Positions 1 through 6,628 of a stretch of 23,246 nt of DNA are shown in pieces. The stretch covers positions 1 to 23,246 of the IMG/VR virus record IMGVR_UViG_3300045738_001074; one strand, written 5' to 3'. Under the pieces are notes generated by a model that did not search any database, was not told where the DNA came from, and saw only the letters and a program-made list of their open reading frames with translations. How positions within the stretch are numbered: position 1 is the first letter of the stretch; each line of letters opens with the position of its first letter. The translations under genes were made by a program, and so were the position numbers. Origin of the DNA: a virus.

Positions 1-1
1 A

Positions 2-202
2 GACGACTGGTCAAACTTGGTAGTTATCGATCCAGAATTTTACAGAGCAGCGGAAGTCGAGTATCTTTTAGGGATTCCCACTAAAGCAAAAAGAAAACTT
101 GGTTGGAGCCCTAGGATAGACTTTAAATCGCTTGCAGAAAGAATGGTAGCCCACGATGTCAAAGAGGCGGGATTACAGCGATCCAGTATACAAACAGTTT
201 AG
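2..202 (+). CDS. gmd: GDP-mannose 4,6-dehydratase, C-terminal fragment (5' end outside window)
   Basis: The reading frame is open from base 2 and encodes about 66 residues ending at a TAG. It contains the characteristic C-terminus of Gmd: VVIDPEFYRAAEVEYLLG followed by PTKAKRKLGWSPR and then a helix ending MVAHDVKEAG. In Gmd enzymes this DP.(F/Y)(F/Y)R.AEV..LLG.P.KA...LGW.P segment helps form the sugar-nucleotide pocket. The enzyme (known family role) converts GDP-mannose to GDP-4-keto-6-deoxymannose, the first step to GDP-fucose and related sugars. The NAD-binding N-terminal half lies off the left edge. The last residues (LQRSSIQTV) are encoded inside the following HNH gene, a 47-base overlap. 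An in-frame TTG at 17 is not the real start, because the homology continues upstream of it to base 2. Other NDP-sugar dehydratases share the fold, but the sequence fits Gmd best. Confidence 0.88.
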   Translation, partial: DDWSNLVVIDPEFYRAAEVEYLLGIPTKAKRKLGWSPRIDFKSLAERMVAHDVKEAGLQRSSIQTV

Positions 203-431
203 ACGAGAAGTCTTAAAAAGAGACAAATTTACATGCCAGATGTGTAATAAAAGAGGGAAGCGTGTTAGGCTAAATGTTCATCACATAATGAAGTGGAGTT
301 CAGCTAGTACACTACGTTACGACGTAGATAATGGTATTACACTTTGTAGGGGGTGTCACAAAGACGTTACAGGCAAAGAATCACACTATATGTCATATTT
401 TTCAGAAAAGGTAAGGAGAAACAAGAAATGA
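156..431 (+). CDS. HNH endonuclease
   Basis: A 91-residue protein with a complete HNH (beta-beta-alpha metal) nuclease core. CxxC is at residues 27/30, the catalytic-type HH pair at 42-43 (NVHHI), Asn59 lies in the VDNGITLC segment, and CxxCH is at 64-68. The four cysteines would bind a structural zinc; the histidines and Asn would bind the catalytic metal. The basic N-terminus (MSKRRDYSDP.YKQFRREVLKRD) is typical of small phage HNH proteins. Such genes often sit next to terminase genes and in some phages assist genome packaging; others are free-standing homing nucleases. The position four genes upstream of terL is compatible with a packaging role, but that is inference. The start at 156 lies inside the end of gmd; the stop TGA overlaps the next start as ATGA. 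Confidence 0.9.
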   Translation: MSKRRDYSDPVYKQFRREVLKRDKFTCQMCNKRGKRVRLNVHHIMKWSSASTLRYDVDNGITLCRGCHKDVTGKESHYMSYFSEKVRRNKK

Positions 432-853
432 ATTTTTTTAATTCACAAGAGAAGCCGGAAGAGAAACCGGAAGAGATGCCAACAGTAGAGGTGCCAGCAG
501 CAGAGGCACCAGAAGAGGCACCAGCAGAGATGAGTGGAGAAGCCCTCAGAGACGCATTGCTGAAAGCGACAGAGGATGTGTCTCCCAGTAACCCCGTGGA
601 CGTTTGTGTTCCTGACGGGCTCAGTGAGGACGTTTGGGTTCCTGTTTTTAACGACTGTCATAATAGACAGGGCAATTTTGCTCACTTGGGCGTTCATATT
701 AAGGCATCCATGTGTCAAGACAACGGTACTGTGCTAACCATCACGGACGCTTCTGAGACGATGCCAAAACCACAAGCCATGCCAAAGCCTATACCGCCAA
801 AAACATGGCCAGTCGGACCCGCTGAACCACTCCCAGAAGAAGACAGTGAATAA
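428..853 (+). CDS. Hypothetical acidic Pro/Glu-rich protein
   Basis: A 141-residue protein of unknown function. The start at ATG 428 is chosen over an upstream in-frame start at 353 because an AGGAG lies at 414-418 and the ATG overlaps the HNH stop codon (ATGA). Residues about 6-40 are low complexity, dominated by repeats of EKPEE and APEEAP type, probably disordered. The middle (residues about 42-115) looks folded, with alternating hydrophobics and three cysteines. The C-terminus returns to Pro/Lys-rich PKPQAMPKP and ends acidic. It is translationally coupled at both ends. No small terminase subunit is recognisable elsewhere in the window, so this remains a weak candidate by position only; nothing in the sequence shows DNA binding. 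Confidence 0.75.
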   Translation: MNFFNSQEKPEEKPEEMPTVEVPAAEAPEEAPAEMSGEALRDALLKATEDVSPSNPVDVCVPDGLSEDVWVPVFNDCHNRQGNFAHLGVHIKASMCQDNGTVLTITDASETMPKPQAMPKPIPPKTWPVGPAEPLPEEDSE

Positions 854-1367
854 TTACACAGTCATAAAAGACACACGAGAGCAAGACGGCTGGTTTTTTT
901 CTCCATACGATAAATGTGAGGGTATGTCATTAGGAACCCTTCATACGGGCGACTACACAATAAAAGGATTTGATGACGTTGTGTGTGTGGAGAGAAAGGC
1001 TTCCGTTTCTGAGATAGCTATGAATCTGGGAAGAAAAAAGAAACCATTCCAAAACGAAATGGAAAGAATGAAGGACTTCCAGTTCTCTTTTATTATATGC
1101 GAGTTCGACATGGAGGATATTTTAAAATATCCAGAAGGGTCTAGAGTGCCTCAAAAGGCGAGATCTAAGGTTCGTGTCACAGGAAAGTATCTACTAAAGT
1201 GTTTAATGGAATTTCAAATTTGGTATGATACGAAGATTATATTTTGTGGCAATAAAGACAATGCGTTTTTAGTTTGCAACAGCATCTTTAAACGTCTCAA
1301 TGAATTATTTCACACGAGGGACAAAGATGAAGTATCCCAAGAAAGCGAAAATAACGCTTCCTTCTGA
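846..1367 (+). CDS. ERCC4-domain (XPF/Mus81-type) nuclease
   Basis: A 173-residue protein starting at GTG 846, overlapping the previous stop by 8 bases. It carries the ERCC4 nuclease signature in order: DTREQ at residues 9-13, GDY at 35-37, and VERKAS around 48-53, matching the V/IERK.xxD-type metal-binding motif of XPF/Mus81/Hef nucleases (the final acidic residue is less clear here, possibly Glu56). Family members cleave branched or flap DNA. The helix-hairpin-helix partner domain of cellular XPF is absent, as is usual for phage versions, so the protein may dimerise or act with another factor. Its place directly upstream of the terminase suggests trimming of branched replicating DNA before packaging, which is inference. 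A role in recombination or host DNA degradation is the alternative. Confidence 0.85.
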   Translation: MNNYTVIKDTREQDGWFFSPYDKCEGMSLGTLHTGDYTIKGFDDVVCVERKASVSEIAMNLGRKKKPFQNEMERMKDFQFSFIICEFDMEDILKYPEGSRVPQKARSKVRVTGKYLLKCLMEFQIWYDTKIIFCGNKDNAFLVCNSIFKRLNELFHTRDKDEVSQESENNASF

Positions 1368-1692
1368 GGTTTATGTCTTAGGACATAGGTATACGATAGA
1401 ATCAATGACGGCCCTTCTTTTTAAGGAGAGAGAGGCGTATGGAGACTGTTGTAATGAGCAAAAGAAGATTAGGGTGTATTGTGGGGTTGCCGAGTCTGTA
1501 ATAAGAGATACTATGGTTCACGAAGTTCTACACGCCATGTGGTCTCTTTGCTATCTAGAGGGGTGTAATGAAGAAAATACGGTTTCTCGTTTAGCGACGT
1601 CTTGGATAGGATTTTTAGACGATCCTAGAAACAAAAAAGTCAAGAAAATAATTATGGAAGGCTTCGATGATAAACCAGAATCAGAGGCTTGA
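1327..1692 (+). CDS. Small HExxH metalloprotease-like protein
   Basis: A 121-residue protein. The start at ATG 1327 is preferred to an in-frame ATG at 1300 because GAGGGA at 1315-1320 is well spaced for it. HEVLH at residues 65-69 is a zincin-type motif, preceded by a TMVHE helix and by a strand pattern (VLGHRYTIE, then KKIRVYCG) seen in small phage HExxH proteins related to the SprT/ImmA class. The third zinc ligand is not obvious; an acidic helix about 10-20 residues downstream (LEGCNEENTVSRLA) could supply a Glu or His-independent ligand. The substrate is unknown. It overlaps the ERCC4 gene by 41 bases and the terminase gene by 26 bases, so it belongs to the same translationally coupled run. 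Confidence 0.75.
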   Translation: MKYPKKAKITLPSEVYVLGHRYTIESMTALLFKEREAYGDCCNEQKKIRVYCGVAESVIRDTMVHEVLHAMWSLCYLEGCNEENTVSRLATSWIGFLDDPRNKKVKKIIMEGFDDKPESEA

Positions 1693-3643
1693 TGACGCTT
1701 GGTTAGATATAGAGGTAGACGAGTCTTCATTATTCAATCCGATGGATTTTGTGATGCAGGATGACGACAACGAAGATCTATTGAAACGGCTCGCTTGGTT
1801 GCTAATGAGACCCGAATATTTTTCATTTGCCGCTAAGTATATACTAAATATCCAGCTATCCCAGTTTCAGTCGTTGCTGCTTCATGAATTATGGAACCGA
1901 AAGTTCCCCATGATTATTGGTAGTCGTGGTATGGGTAAATCTTTTATGCTTTCGGTTTACCCTCTTCTTCGTGCCTTGTTCATGCCGAAGAGACAAATCA
2001 TTATTGTTGGTGCTGCGTTCAGACAATCAAAAGTTCTTTTTGAATATATGGATACAATCTGGAAAAACGCCCCTGTTCTCAGGGATTTGTGTGCGACTGG
2101 AAGCGGACCAAAGAGAGATGTAGACAGGTGTGTGATGCATATTGGCGAAAGCCGTATTACATGCCTACCGCTTGGCGACGGAAGCAAAATCAGAGGCCAA
2201 AGAGCCAACGACATTATTGCCGATGAATTCGCCTCTATTCCTAGAGACATTTTTGAAAACGTTGTGGCTGGTTTTGCCGCTGTCGCATCCTCTCCAATTG
2301 AAAAAGTAAAGCAAAAAGCCAAAGAAAAGCTTGCTAAAGAGCTTGGCGTACCAGCCGGTAAACCGGATCCAGCATCTTGGATGGATAAGTCAAACCAGAT
2401 AATTCTTTCTGGGACAGCCTATTACGACTTTAATCATTTTGCCGAGTATTGGAAAAGATACCACGCAATTATTTCCAGCAGAGGCAACATCTCCAAGCTA
2501 CAAGAGGTGTTCGGGGGAGAGGTTCCAGAAGACTTTGATTGGACGGAATACTCTATCATACGAATGCCTGTAGACAAGCTTCCTGACGGCTTTATGGACG
2601 CGGGACAAGTAGCAAGAGCCAAAGCGACAGTACATACGGGGATTTACAACATGGAATACGGTGCGGTGTTTACAACAGATAGCCAAGGCTTCTTTAAACG
2701 TAGTCTAATAGAATCGTGCACCACTTCTCCTTCTACCCCCGTTATTCTTCCCTCTGGGGACATTTGGTTTGAGTCTTCTTTACGTGGAGAGTCTGAAAAA
2801 AAATACGTATTTGGCGTTGACCCCGCCTCTGAAGTTGATAATTTCAGTATTGTTGTTTTAGAAGTAAACGCTGATCACCGCAGGGTTGTTTACTGTTGGA
2901 CTACCACGAGACAACAGCACAAAGATCAACTTAGATCAAAAATAGTTGACGAAGATGACTTTTATTCCTACTGTGCCAAAAAGATCAGGCAGCTAATGAA
3001 GGTGTTTCCCTGTGTCGAAATAGCCTTGGATGCTCAGGGGGGCGGTATAGCGGTGATGGAGGCTCTGCACGACAAGGACAAAATAGGAGAGGGAGAATTA
3101 CCTATTTGGCCTGTTGTTGAGGATAAGTCTAAAGATACAGATGATCATGCTGGTCTTCATATTCTTAGACTTTGTCAATTTGCTAGAGCTGATTGGCTTG
3201 CTGAGGCAAACCACGGGCTGAGAAAAGATTTTGAAGATAAAATTGTGCTGTTTCCCTACTTTGACTCTGTTAGTCTGGGTATAGCTTCGGAAACGGATAA
3301 AGCGTCTGGAACACATTACGATACTCTAGAAGATTGTGTCATGGAGATAGAAGACCTAAAAGACGAATTGTCTATGATTATTATGACACAAACATCGACC
3401 GGAAGAGAAAGATGGGATACCCCCGAGGTCAAAACGGGAACGGGGAGAAAAAGCAGAATAAGAAAAGACCGCTATTCTTCTTTGATCATGGCAAACATGT
3501 CGGCTAGACTAATTTCAGTGGAAAGAGAAATGCCTAATCACGCTTTTGGCGGGTTTGCCGAACAGAACGCTTCCATGTTCTCTAATGACCAACTTTTTCA
3601 GGGGCCCGCTTGGTTTACTGATAAGATACAGAACTTATATTGA
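1667..3643 (+). CDS. terL: Terminase large subunit (ATPase-nuclease packaging motor)
   Basis: A 658-residue motor protein that translocates DNA into the prohead and cuts the concatemer. The N-terminal ATPase has Walker A GSRGMGKS at residues 85-92 and Walker B IIADE at 183-187, with the catalytic Glu187 directly after Asp186. The C-terminal RNase H-like nuclease begins with FGVDPA (Asp385) followed by the DNFSIVVLE strand, then ALDAQGGG with Asp455; a third acidic cluster lies in HYDTLEDCVMEIEDL near the C-terminus. Length is within the usual 500-700. GGAAGG at 1656-1661 supports the start. It overlaps the HExxH gene by 26 bases. The ARxKATVHTGIYNMEYGAVF stretch between the domains is typical of this protein. 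Packaging type (cos, pac or other) cannot be read from the window. Confidence 0.95.
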   Translation: MINQNQRLDDAWLDIEVDESSLFNPMDFVMQDDDNEDLLKRLAWLLMRPEYFSFAAKYILNIQLSQFQSLLLHELWNRKFPMIIGSRGMGKSFMLSVYPLLRALFMPKRQIIIVGAAFRQSKVLFEYMDTIWKNAPVLRDLCATGSGPKRDVDRCVMHIGESRITCLPLGDGSKIRGQRANDIIADEFASIPRDIFENVVAGFAAVASSPIEKVKQKAKEKLAKELGVPAGKPDPASWMDKSNQIILSGTAYYDFNHFAEYWKRYHAIISSRGNISKLQEVFGGEVPEDFDWTEYSIIRMPVDKLPDGFMDAGQVARAKATVHTGIYNMEYGAVFTTDSQGFFKRSLIESCTTSPSTPVILPSGDIWFESSLRGESEKKYVFGVDPASEVDNFSIVVLEVNADHRRVVYCWTTTRQQHKDQLRSKIVDEDDFYSYCAKKIRQLMKVFPCVEIALDAQGGGIAVMEALHDKDKIGEGELPIWPVVEDKSKDTDDHAGLHILRLCQFARADWLAEANHGLRKDFEDKIVLFPYFDSVSLGIASETDKASGTHYDTLEDCVMEIEDLKDELSMIIMTQTSTGRERWDTPEVKTGTGRKSRIRKDRYSSLIMANMSARLISVEREMPNHAFGGFAEQNASMFSNDQLFQGPAWFTDKIQNLY

Positions 3644-3674
3644 TTTAGAAGATAAGAACCGTTTTTACATAAAA

Positions 3675-3683
3675 TGTGTATAT
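3675..3683 (+). promoter_or_regulatory. TGTGTATAT motif: candidate phage promoter upstream of the glycosyltransferase gene
   Basis: TGTGTATAT lies in the 91-base gap between terL and the next gene, 60 bases before its ATG. The same core recurs in four other intergenic gaps on the same strand. A TATAAT at 3687-3692 just downstream is a separate sigma70-like -10 candidate with no clear -35. Promoter function is inferred from position and recurrence. Confidence 0.4.
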
Positions 3684-3734
3684 CAATATAATCACCAATA
3701 CAATCGTCAATGGTATTACAGGATAACAATCGTA

Positions 3735-4442
3735 ATGAAGAAGGTAGTTAGCTTTTCTATATATGGGAATGTACCTTGTTATCAGGTTGGGGCTATAATG
3801 AATATTGTAGAGGTCGCTAGGCTTCTGCCGGATTGGAAGTGCAGATTTTACACCACCGACTCCTGCACCTTTTGTAATCAGTTAGAGTATCTGGGTGCGG
3901 AAGTTGTAAGAATGAATAACTGGCCAAAAGGCAATATGTTTTGGCGTTTTTTAGCTGTTGATGATACTGATATCTGTATTATTAGAGATGCAGATTCCGT
4001 AGTAAACGAGAGAGAAAGAGAATGCATGAAAGAGTGGCTCAAGAGCGATTATCAATGGCATATCATGAGGGATAATCCTGCACATACAGGTGTCCCTATA
4101 CTGGGAGGCATGTGGGGTTACAGACGTATCGAACATGACGATTTTCCAAATAGGATAGATTTTCGCAAGAGAACGATGAGTGATTACATAGCAGAATGGA
4201 GACTTGGGAACAACTGTTCTACAGCACACTACGGTAAAGATCAGACATTTTTGAAGTGGCTATACGAAAACTTTATAAAAAAACATAGCGATATTTTTAG
4301 ACATGGCCATCAAGGACATCCGTTTCCCAAGCATCCGCAAACCAGATATGCCACCTTTGTTGGGTGCAGCGTCTTTAAGGGTCGAAACTGGAATCCGAAC
4401 GCCAAACGACTTAACAGTAAACCACCACTGGAGGTAAAATAA
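3735..4442 (+). CDS. Putative glycosyltransferase (GT-A-like, DxD motif)
   Basis: A 235-residue protein. The start at ATG 3735 is chosen because the reading frame upstream of it (open to 3546) lies within terL and its 3' spacer, and AGGA is at 3720-3723. Features seen: an N-terminal beta-strand KKVVSFSIYG, a second strand with FYTTD, and IIRDADSVVNERE with DxD at residues 85-87, which in GT-A enzymes holds the metal-nucleotide-sugar. Next is HIMRDNPAH at about 109-117, then ILGGMWG, and a late DQTFL. This arrangement (RDADS, E.W, H.MRD.P.H, GGMWG, DQ.FL) recurs in bacterial and phage proteins usually annotated as glycosyltransferases. Substrate and acceptor are unknown; sugar decoration of capsid, phage DNA or host surface are all possible. 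It stands alone between terL and portal with its own upstream motif, and ends with TAATG overlapping the portal start. Confidence 0.7.
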   Translation: MKKVVSFSIYGNVPCYQVGAIMNIVEVARLLPDWKCRFYTTDSCTFCNQLEYLGAEVVRMNNWPKGNMFWRFLAVDDTDICIIRDADSVVNERERECMKEWLKSDYQWHIMRDNPAHTGVPILGGMWGYRRIEHDDFPNRIDFRKRTMSDYIAEWRLGNNCSTAHYGKDQTFLKWLYENFIKKHSDIFRHGHQGHPFPKHPQTRYATFVGCSVFKGRNWNPNAKRLNSKPPLEVK

Positions 4443-6574
4443 TGTCAGATCCACTATTTCAAACTTGGGCAAGTGATGCAGAAAAGGGAAAAGTCTACGA
4501 TTCTACCGACCTAGACGGTTACGATGGTGCTGTTTATCGTTCTCAGGCTCATTATGGATCTAGACAACAAACCTATATAGACGTTGAAACAAATAGATCG
4601 GTACGTCCTAGTTTTAGTCGTTCCGATTATGACGCCTTTCGGCCCGGTGAGTCCGTCCCGACCAAACAAAAGCGTATTATGGGAATGTGCATGAATGCCT
4701 ATGATACGGTTGGCATTATCCGAAATGTTGTTGATCTAATGAGTGATTTTGCTAGTCAGGGGCTTGTTCTTGTTCACCCCAACAGAACAATAGAAAAATT
4801 TTATCGCAAGTGGTTTAATCAGGTTAATGGTGTAGATAGGTCTGAAAGATTTTTAAATTATTTGTACAGAACTGGTAACGTTGTTGTAAAAAGACGAACG
4901 GCCAAGCTAGATAAAAACAAGGAAGCAGAACTTAGGCGTGCCGCTGGTGCAGACATTCTTATTCAAAAGATGAAGGTCAAAAAGAGAGAAGTGCCATGGG
5001 TGTATGATTTTTTGAATCCTGTTGCGATAGACGTTGTGGATGAGGGAATGTTAGCTGTTGGAAAGCCTCAGTTTTACTTGAATATTTCCAAATACACCTA
5101 TCAGTCGTTGTTAAGGACTTCCACTAACAACCAAAACGTTTTTAAAACGCTGCCTAAAGACCTTCAAAAAAGAATCAAGACCGGTGATCGCAAGATCCCC
5201 TTAGATCCCGACAATACCTTCTTTTACCACTACAAAAAAGACGATTGGCTCCTTTGGGCAAACCCGATGATTTATGCTATCCTTGATGACTTAAGTATGC
5301 TAGAAAAAATGAAGCTGGCAGACTTAGCGGCTTTAGACGGGGCCATCTCTAGTGTTAGACTTTGGACCATGGGCGATTTTGATCAGAAGATTGTTCCAAC
5401 CAAAGCGGGCCTAAATAAAGTCAGAGACATTTTAGCTAGTAACGTTGGTGGCGGCACTATGGACTTGGTGTGGGGCCCAGAGCTTAAGTTTACAGAAAGT
5501 CAATCACAGGTATACAAATTCTTAGGGGCTGAAAAATATCAGCCCGTCTTGACAAGCATTTATGCTGGACTAGGTATTCCTCCTACTCTTACTGGTGCTG
5601 CTGGCTCTAGTGGCGGATATACAAACAATTTTGTTTCCTTGAAGACTTTGGTAGAAAGACTTGAGTATGGAAGAGAAGTTCTGTCGCGTTTTTGGCGACA
5701 GGAAATAGAATACGTAAGAAAAGCAATGGGCTTCAGATTTCCTGCTGAGATTCACTTTGATTCTATTATACTATCTGACGAGGCTGCTCAAAAGAATCTC
5801 CTTATTCAACTCGCGGACAGAGATATTATATCTCAAGAAACTCTACTCGAAAGGTTCCGAGAAATCCCGGGTATCGAGAAGGTTCGTGTTCGTAGAGAAG
5901 GGCGAGACAGAAACAATGATTCCTCGACACCAAGAAAAGCTGGTCCATACCATAATCCTCAACACAAAGAGGACATGGTTAAGATCGGCGTTACAAAGGA
6001 CATTGTGGACACAGAGAAATATTTTGACAAAATAGGCATTCCTCATCAAGAGATAGAAGAGCAAGATGTGCAGGTGCCTCCTCCGGTCGACGAACCAGTG
6101 GATGAACAGGAGCCTGTAGATCCAAAAGAGAAGCCGGTCAATGATAACGGTAGACCTCCTTTTTCTAAAGATACAAAAGAGAGAAAGCAAAAGCGTGTTT
6201 TGCCCAGAAGCGGAGAACCGACTAGTGCCACCCTGTGGGCAATACAGGCACAGAGCAAAATCTCGGATGTTATGACTCCTATCGCCTGTTCCCACTTTAA
6301 GAAAAAGGACGCCAGAGCCTTGAGTAAACCAGAGGTGGATCAGCTGGAGTATTTAAAGCTTTGTATACTGACGGGGACTCAGCCGTTTGTTGACATTACC
6401 CCCGAGCTTGTAAAGAGTATTGTTGAACAGGAGACTAAGCCAAGCCAAGCGTTTAATTTGGCCGTAGAAGATACGGTAAACGGCTTTTCTTCTATTAATA
6501 ACAGAAAACCCACAACGTTAGAACTGCGACACATACACGCTTCTGTCTACGCTGAAATGTCCTGTTTTGGGTAA
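4442..6574 (+). CDS. Portal protein
   Basis: A 710-residue protein preceded by a strong GGAGGT at 4430-4435. By family, portals form a dodecameric ring at one capsid vertex through which DNA passes and to which terminase and neck bind. Supporting sequence: NVVDLMSDFASQG in the N-terminal part, FFYHYKKDDWLLWANPMIY, and the long helix ILDDLSMLEKMKLADLAAL. This is followed by the AISSVRLWTMG strand, then GIPPTLTGAAGSSGGYTN and the crown helix VSLKTLVERLEYGREVLSRF. Position after terL and before protease and capsid genes fits. It is longer than typical portals (about 450-550 residues): from about residue 480 there is a Pro/Glu/Asp-rich linker (PPPVDEPVDEQEPVDPKEK, then NDNGRPP) and a further helical C-terminal segment of unknown role. 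Confidence 0.88.
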   Translation: MSDPLFQTWASDAEKGKVYDSTDLDGYDGAVYRSQAHYGSRQQTYIDVETNRSVRPSFSRSDYDAFRPGESVPTKQKRIMGMCMNAYDTVGIIRNVVDLMSDFASQGLVLVHPNRTIEKFYRKWFNQVNGVDRSERFLNYLYRTGNVVVKRRTAKLDKNKEAELRRAAGADILIQKMKVKKREVPWVYDFLNPVAIDVVDEGMLAVGKPQFYLNISKYTYQSLLRTSTNNQNVFKTLPKDLQKRIKTGDRKIPLDPDNTFFYHYKKDDWLLWANPMIYAILDDLSMLEKMKLADLAALDGAISSVRLWTMGDFDQKIVPTKAGLNKVRDILASNVGGGTMDLVWGPELKFTESQSQVYKFLGAEKYQPVLTSIYAGLGIPPTLTGAAGSSGGYTNNFVSLKTLVERLEYGREVLSRFWRQEIEYVRKAMGFRFPAEIHFDSIILSDEAAQKNLLIQLADRDIISQETLLERFREIPGIEKVRVRREGRDRNNDSSTPRKAGPYHNPQHKEDMVKIGVTKDIVDTEKYFDKIGIPHQEIEEQDVQVPPPVDEPVDEQEPVDPKEKPVNDNGRPPFSKDTKERKQKRVLPRSGEPTSATLWAIQAQSKISDVMTPIACSHFKKKDARALSKPEVDQLEYLKLCILTGTQPFVDITPELVKSIVEQETKPSQAFNLAVEDTVNGFSSINNRKPTTLELRHIHASVYAEMSCFG

Positions 6575-6598
6575 TATTGAGCCTGCTATCTATTTTTT

Positions 6599-6608
6599 TG
6601 TGTATTAT
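6599..6608 (+). promoter_or_regulatory. TGTGTATTAT motif: candidate phage promoter upstream of the protease-scaffold gene
   Basis: The motif lies in the 54-base gap between portal and protease genes, directly after a run of seven T (6593-6599). It is 30 bases from the ATG at 6629, whose ribosome site is GGAGG at 6614-6618. If transcription starts 6-10 bases after the motif, the leader is very short but can still include the ribosome site. No -35 hexamer is visible. Function is inferred from recurrence of the motif. Confidence 0.45.
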
Positions 6609-6628
6609 CCGGTGGAGGGGTATTCAAT

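Noticed and set aside
353-427. Upstream in-frame start for the Pro/Glu-rich protein
   Set aside because: It is inside the HNH gene and encodes HNH-antiframe sequence; ATG 428 has AGGAG and the usual ATGA overlap.
3687-3692. TATAAT as a host sigma70 promoter before the glycosyltransferase gene
   Set aside because: No TTGACA-like element lies 16-18 bases upstream; in AT-rich spacer a single hexamer is weak evidence, so it was only mentioned with the recurring motif.
3546-3734. Upstream extension of the glycosyltransferase frame
   Set aside because: It lies within the end of terL in another frame and in the spacer; the conserved-looking KKVVSFSIYG strand begins at ATG 3735.
5843-6295. 150-codon open frame on the minus strand inside the portal gene
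   Set aside because: It is antisense to a well-supported gene, rich in Cys/Phe/Leu with no recognisable family or ribosome site; a shadow of the portal C-terminal low-complexity region.
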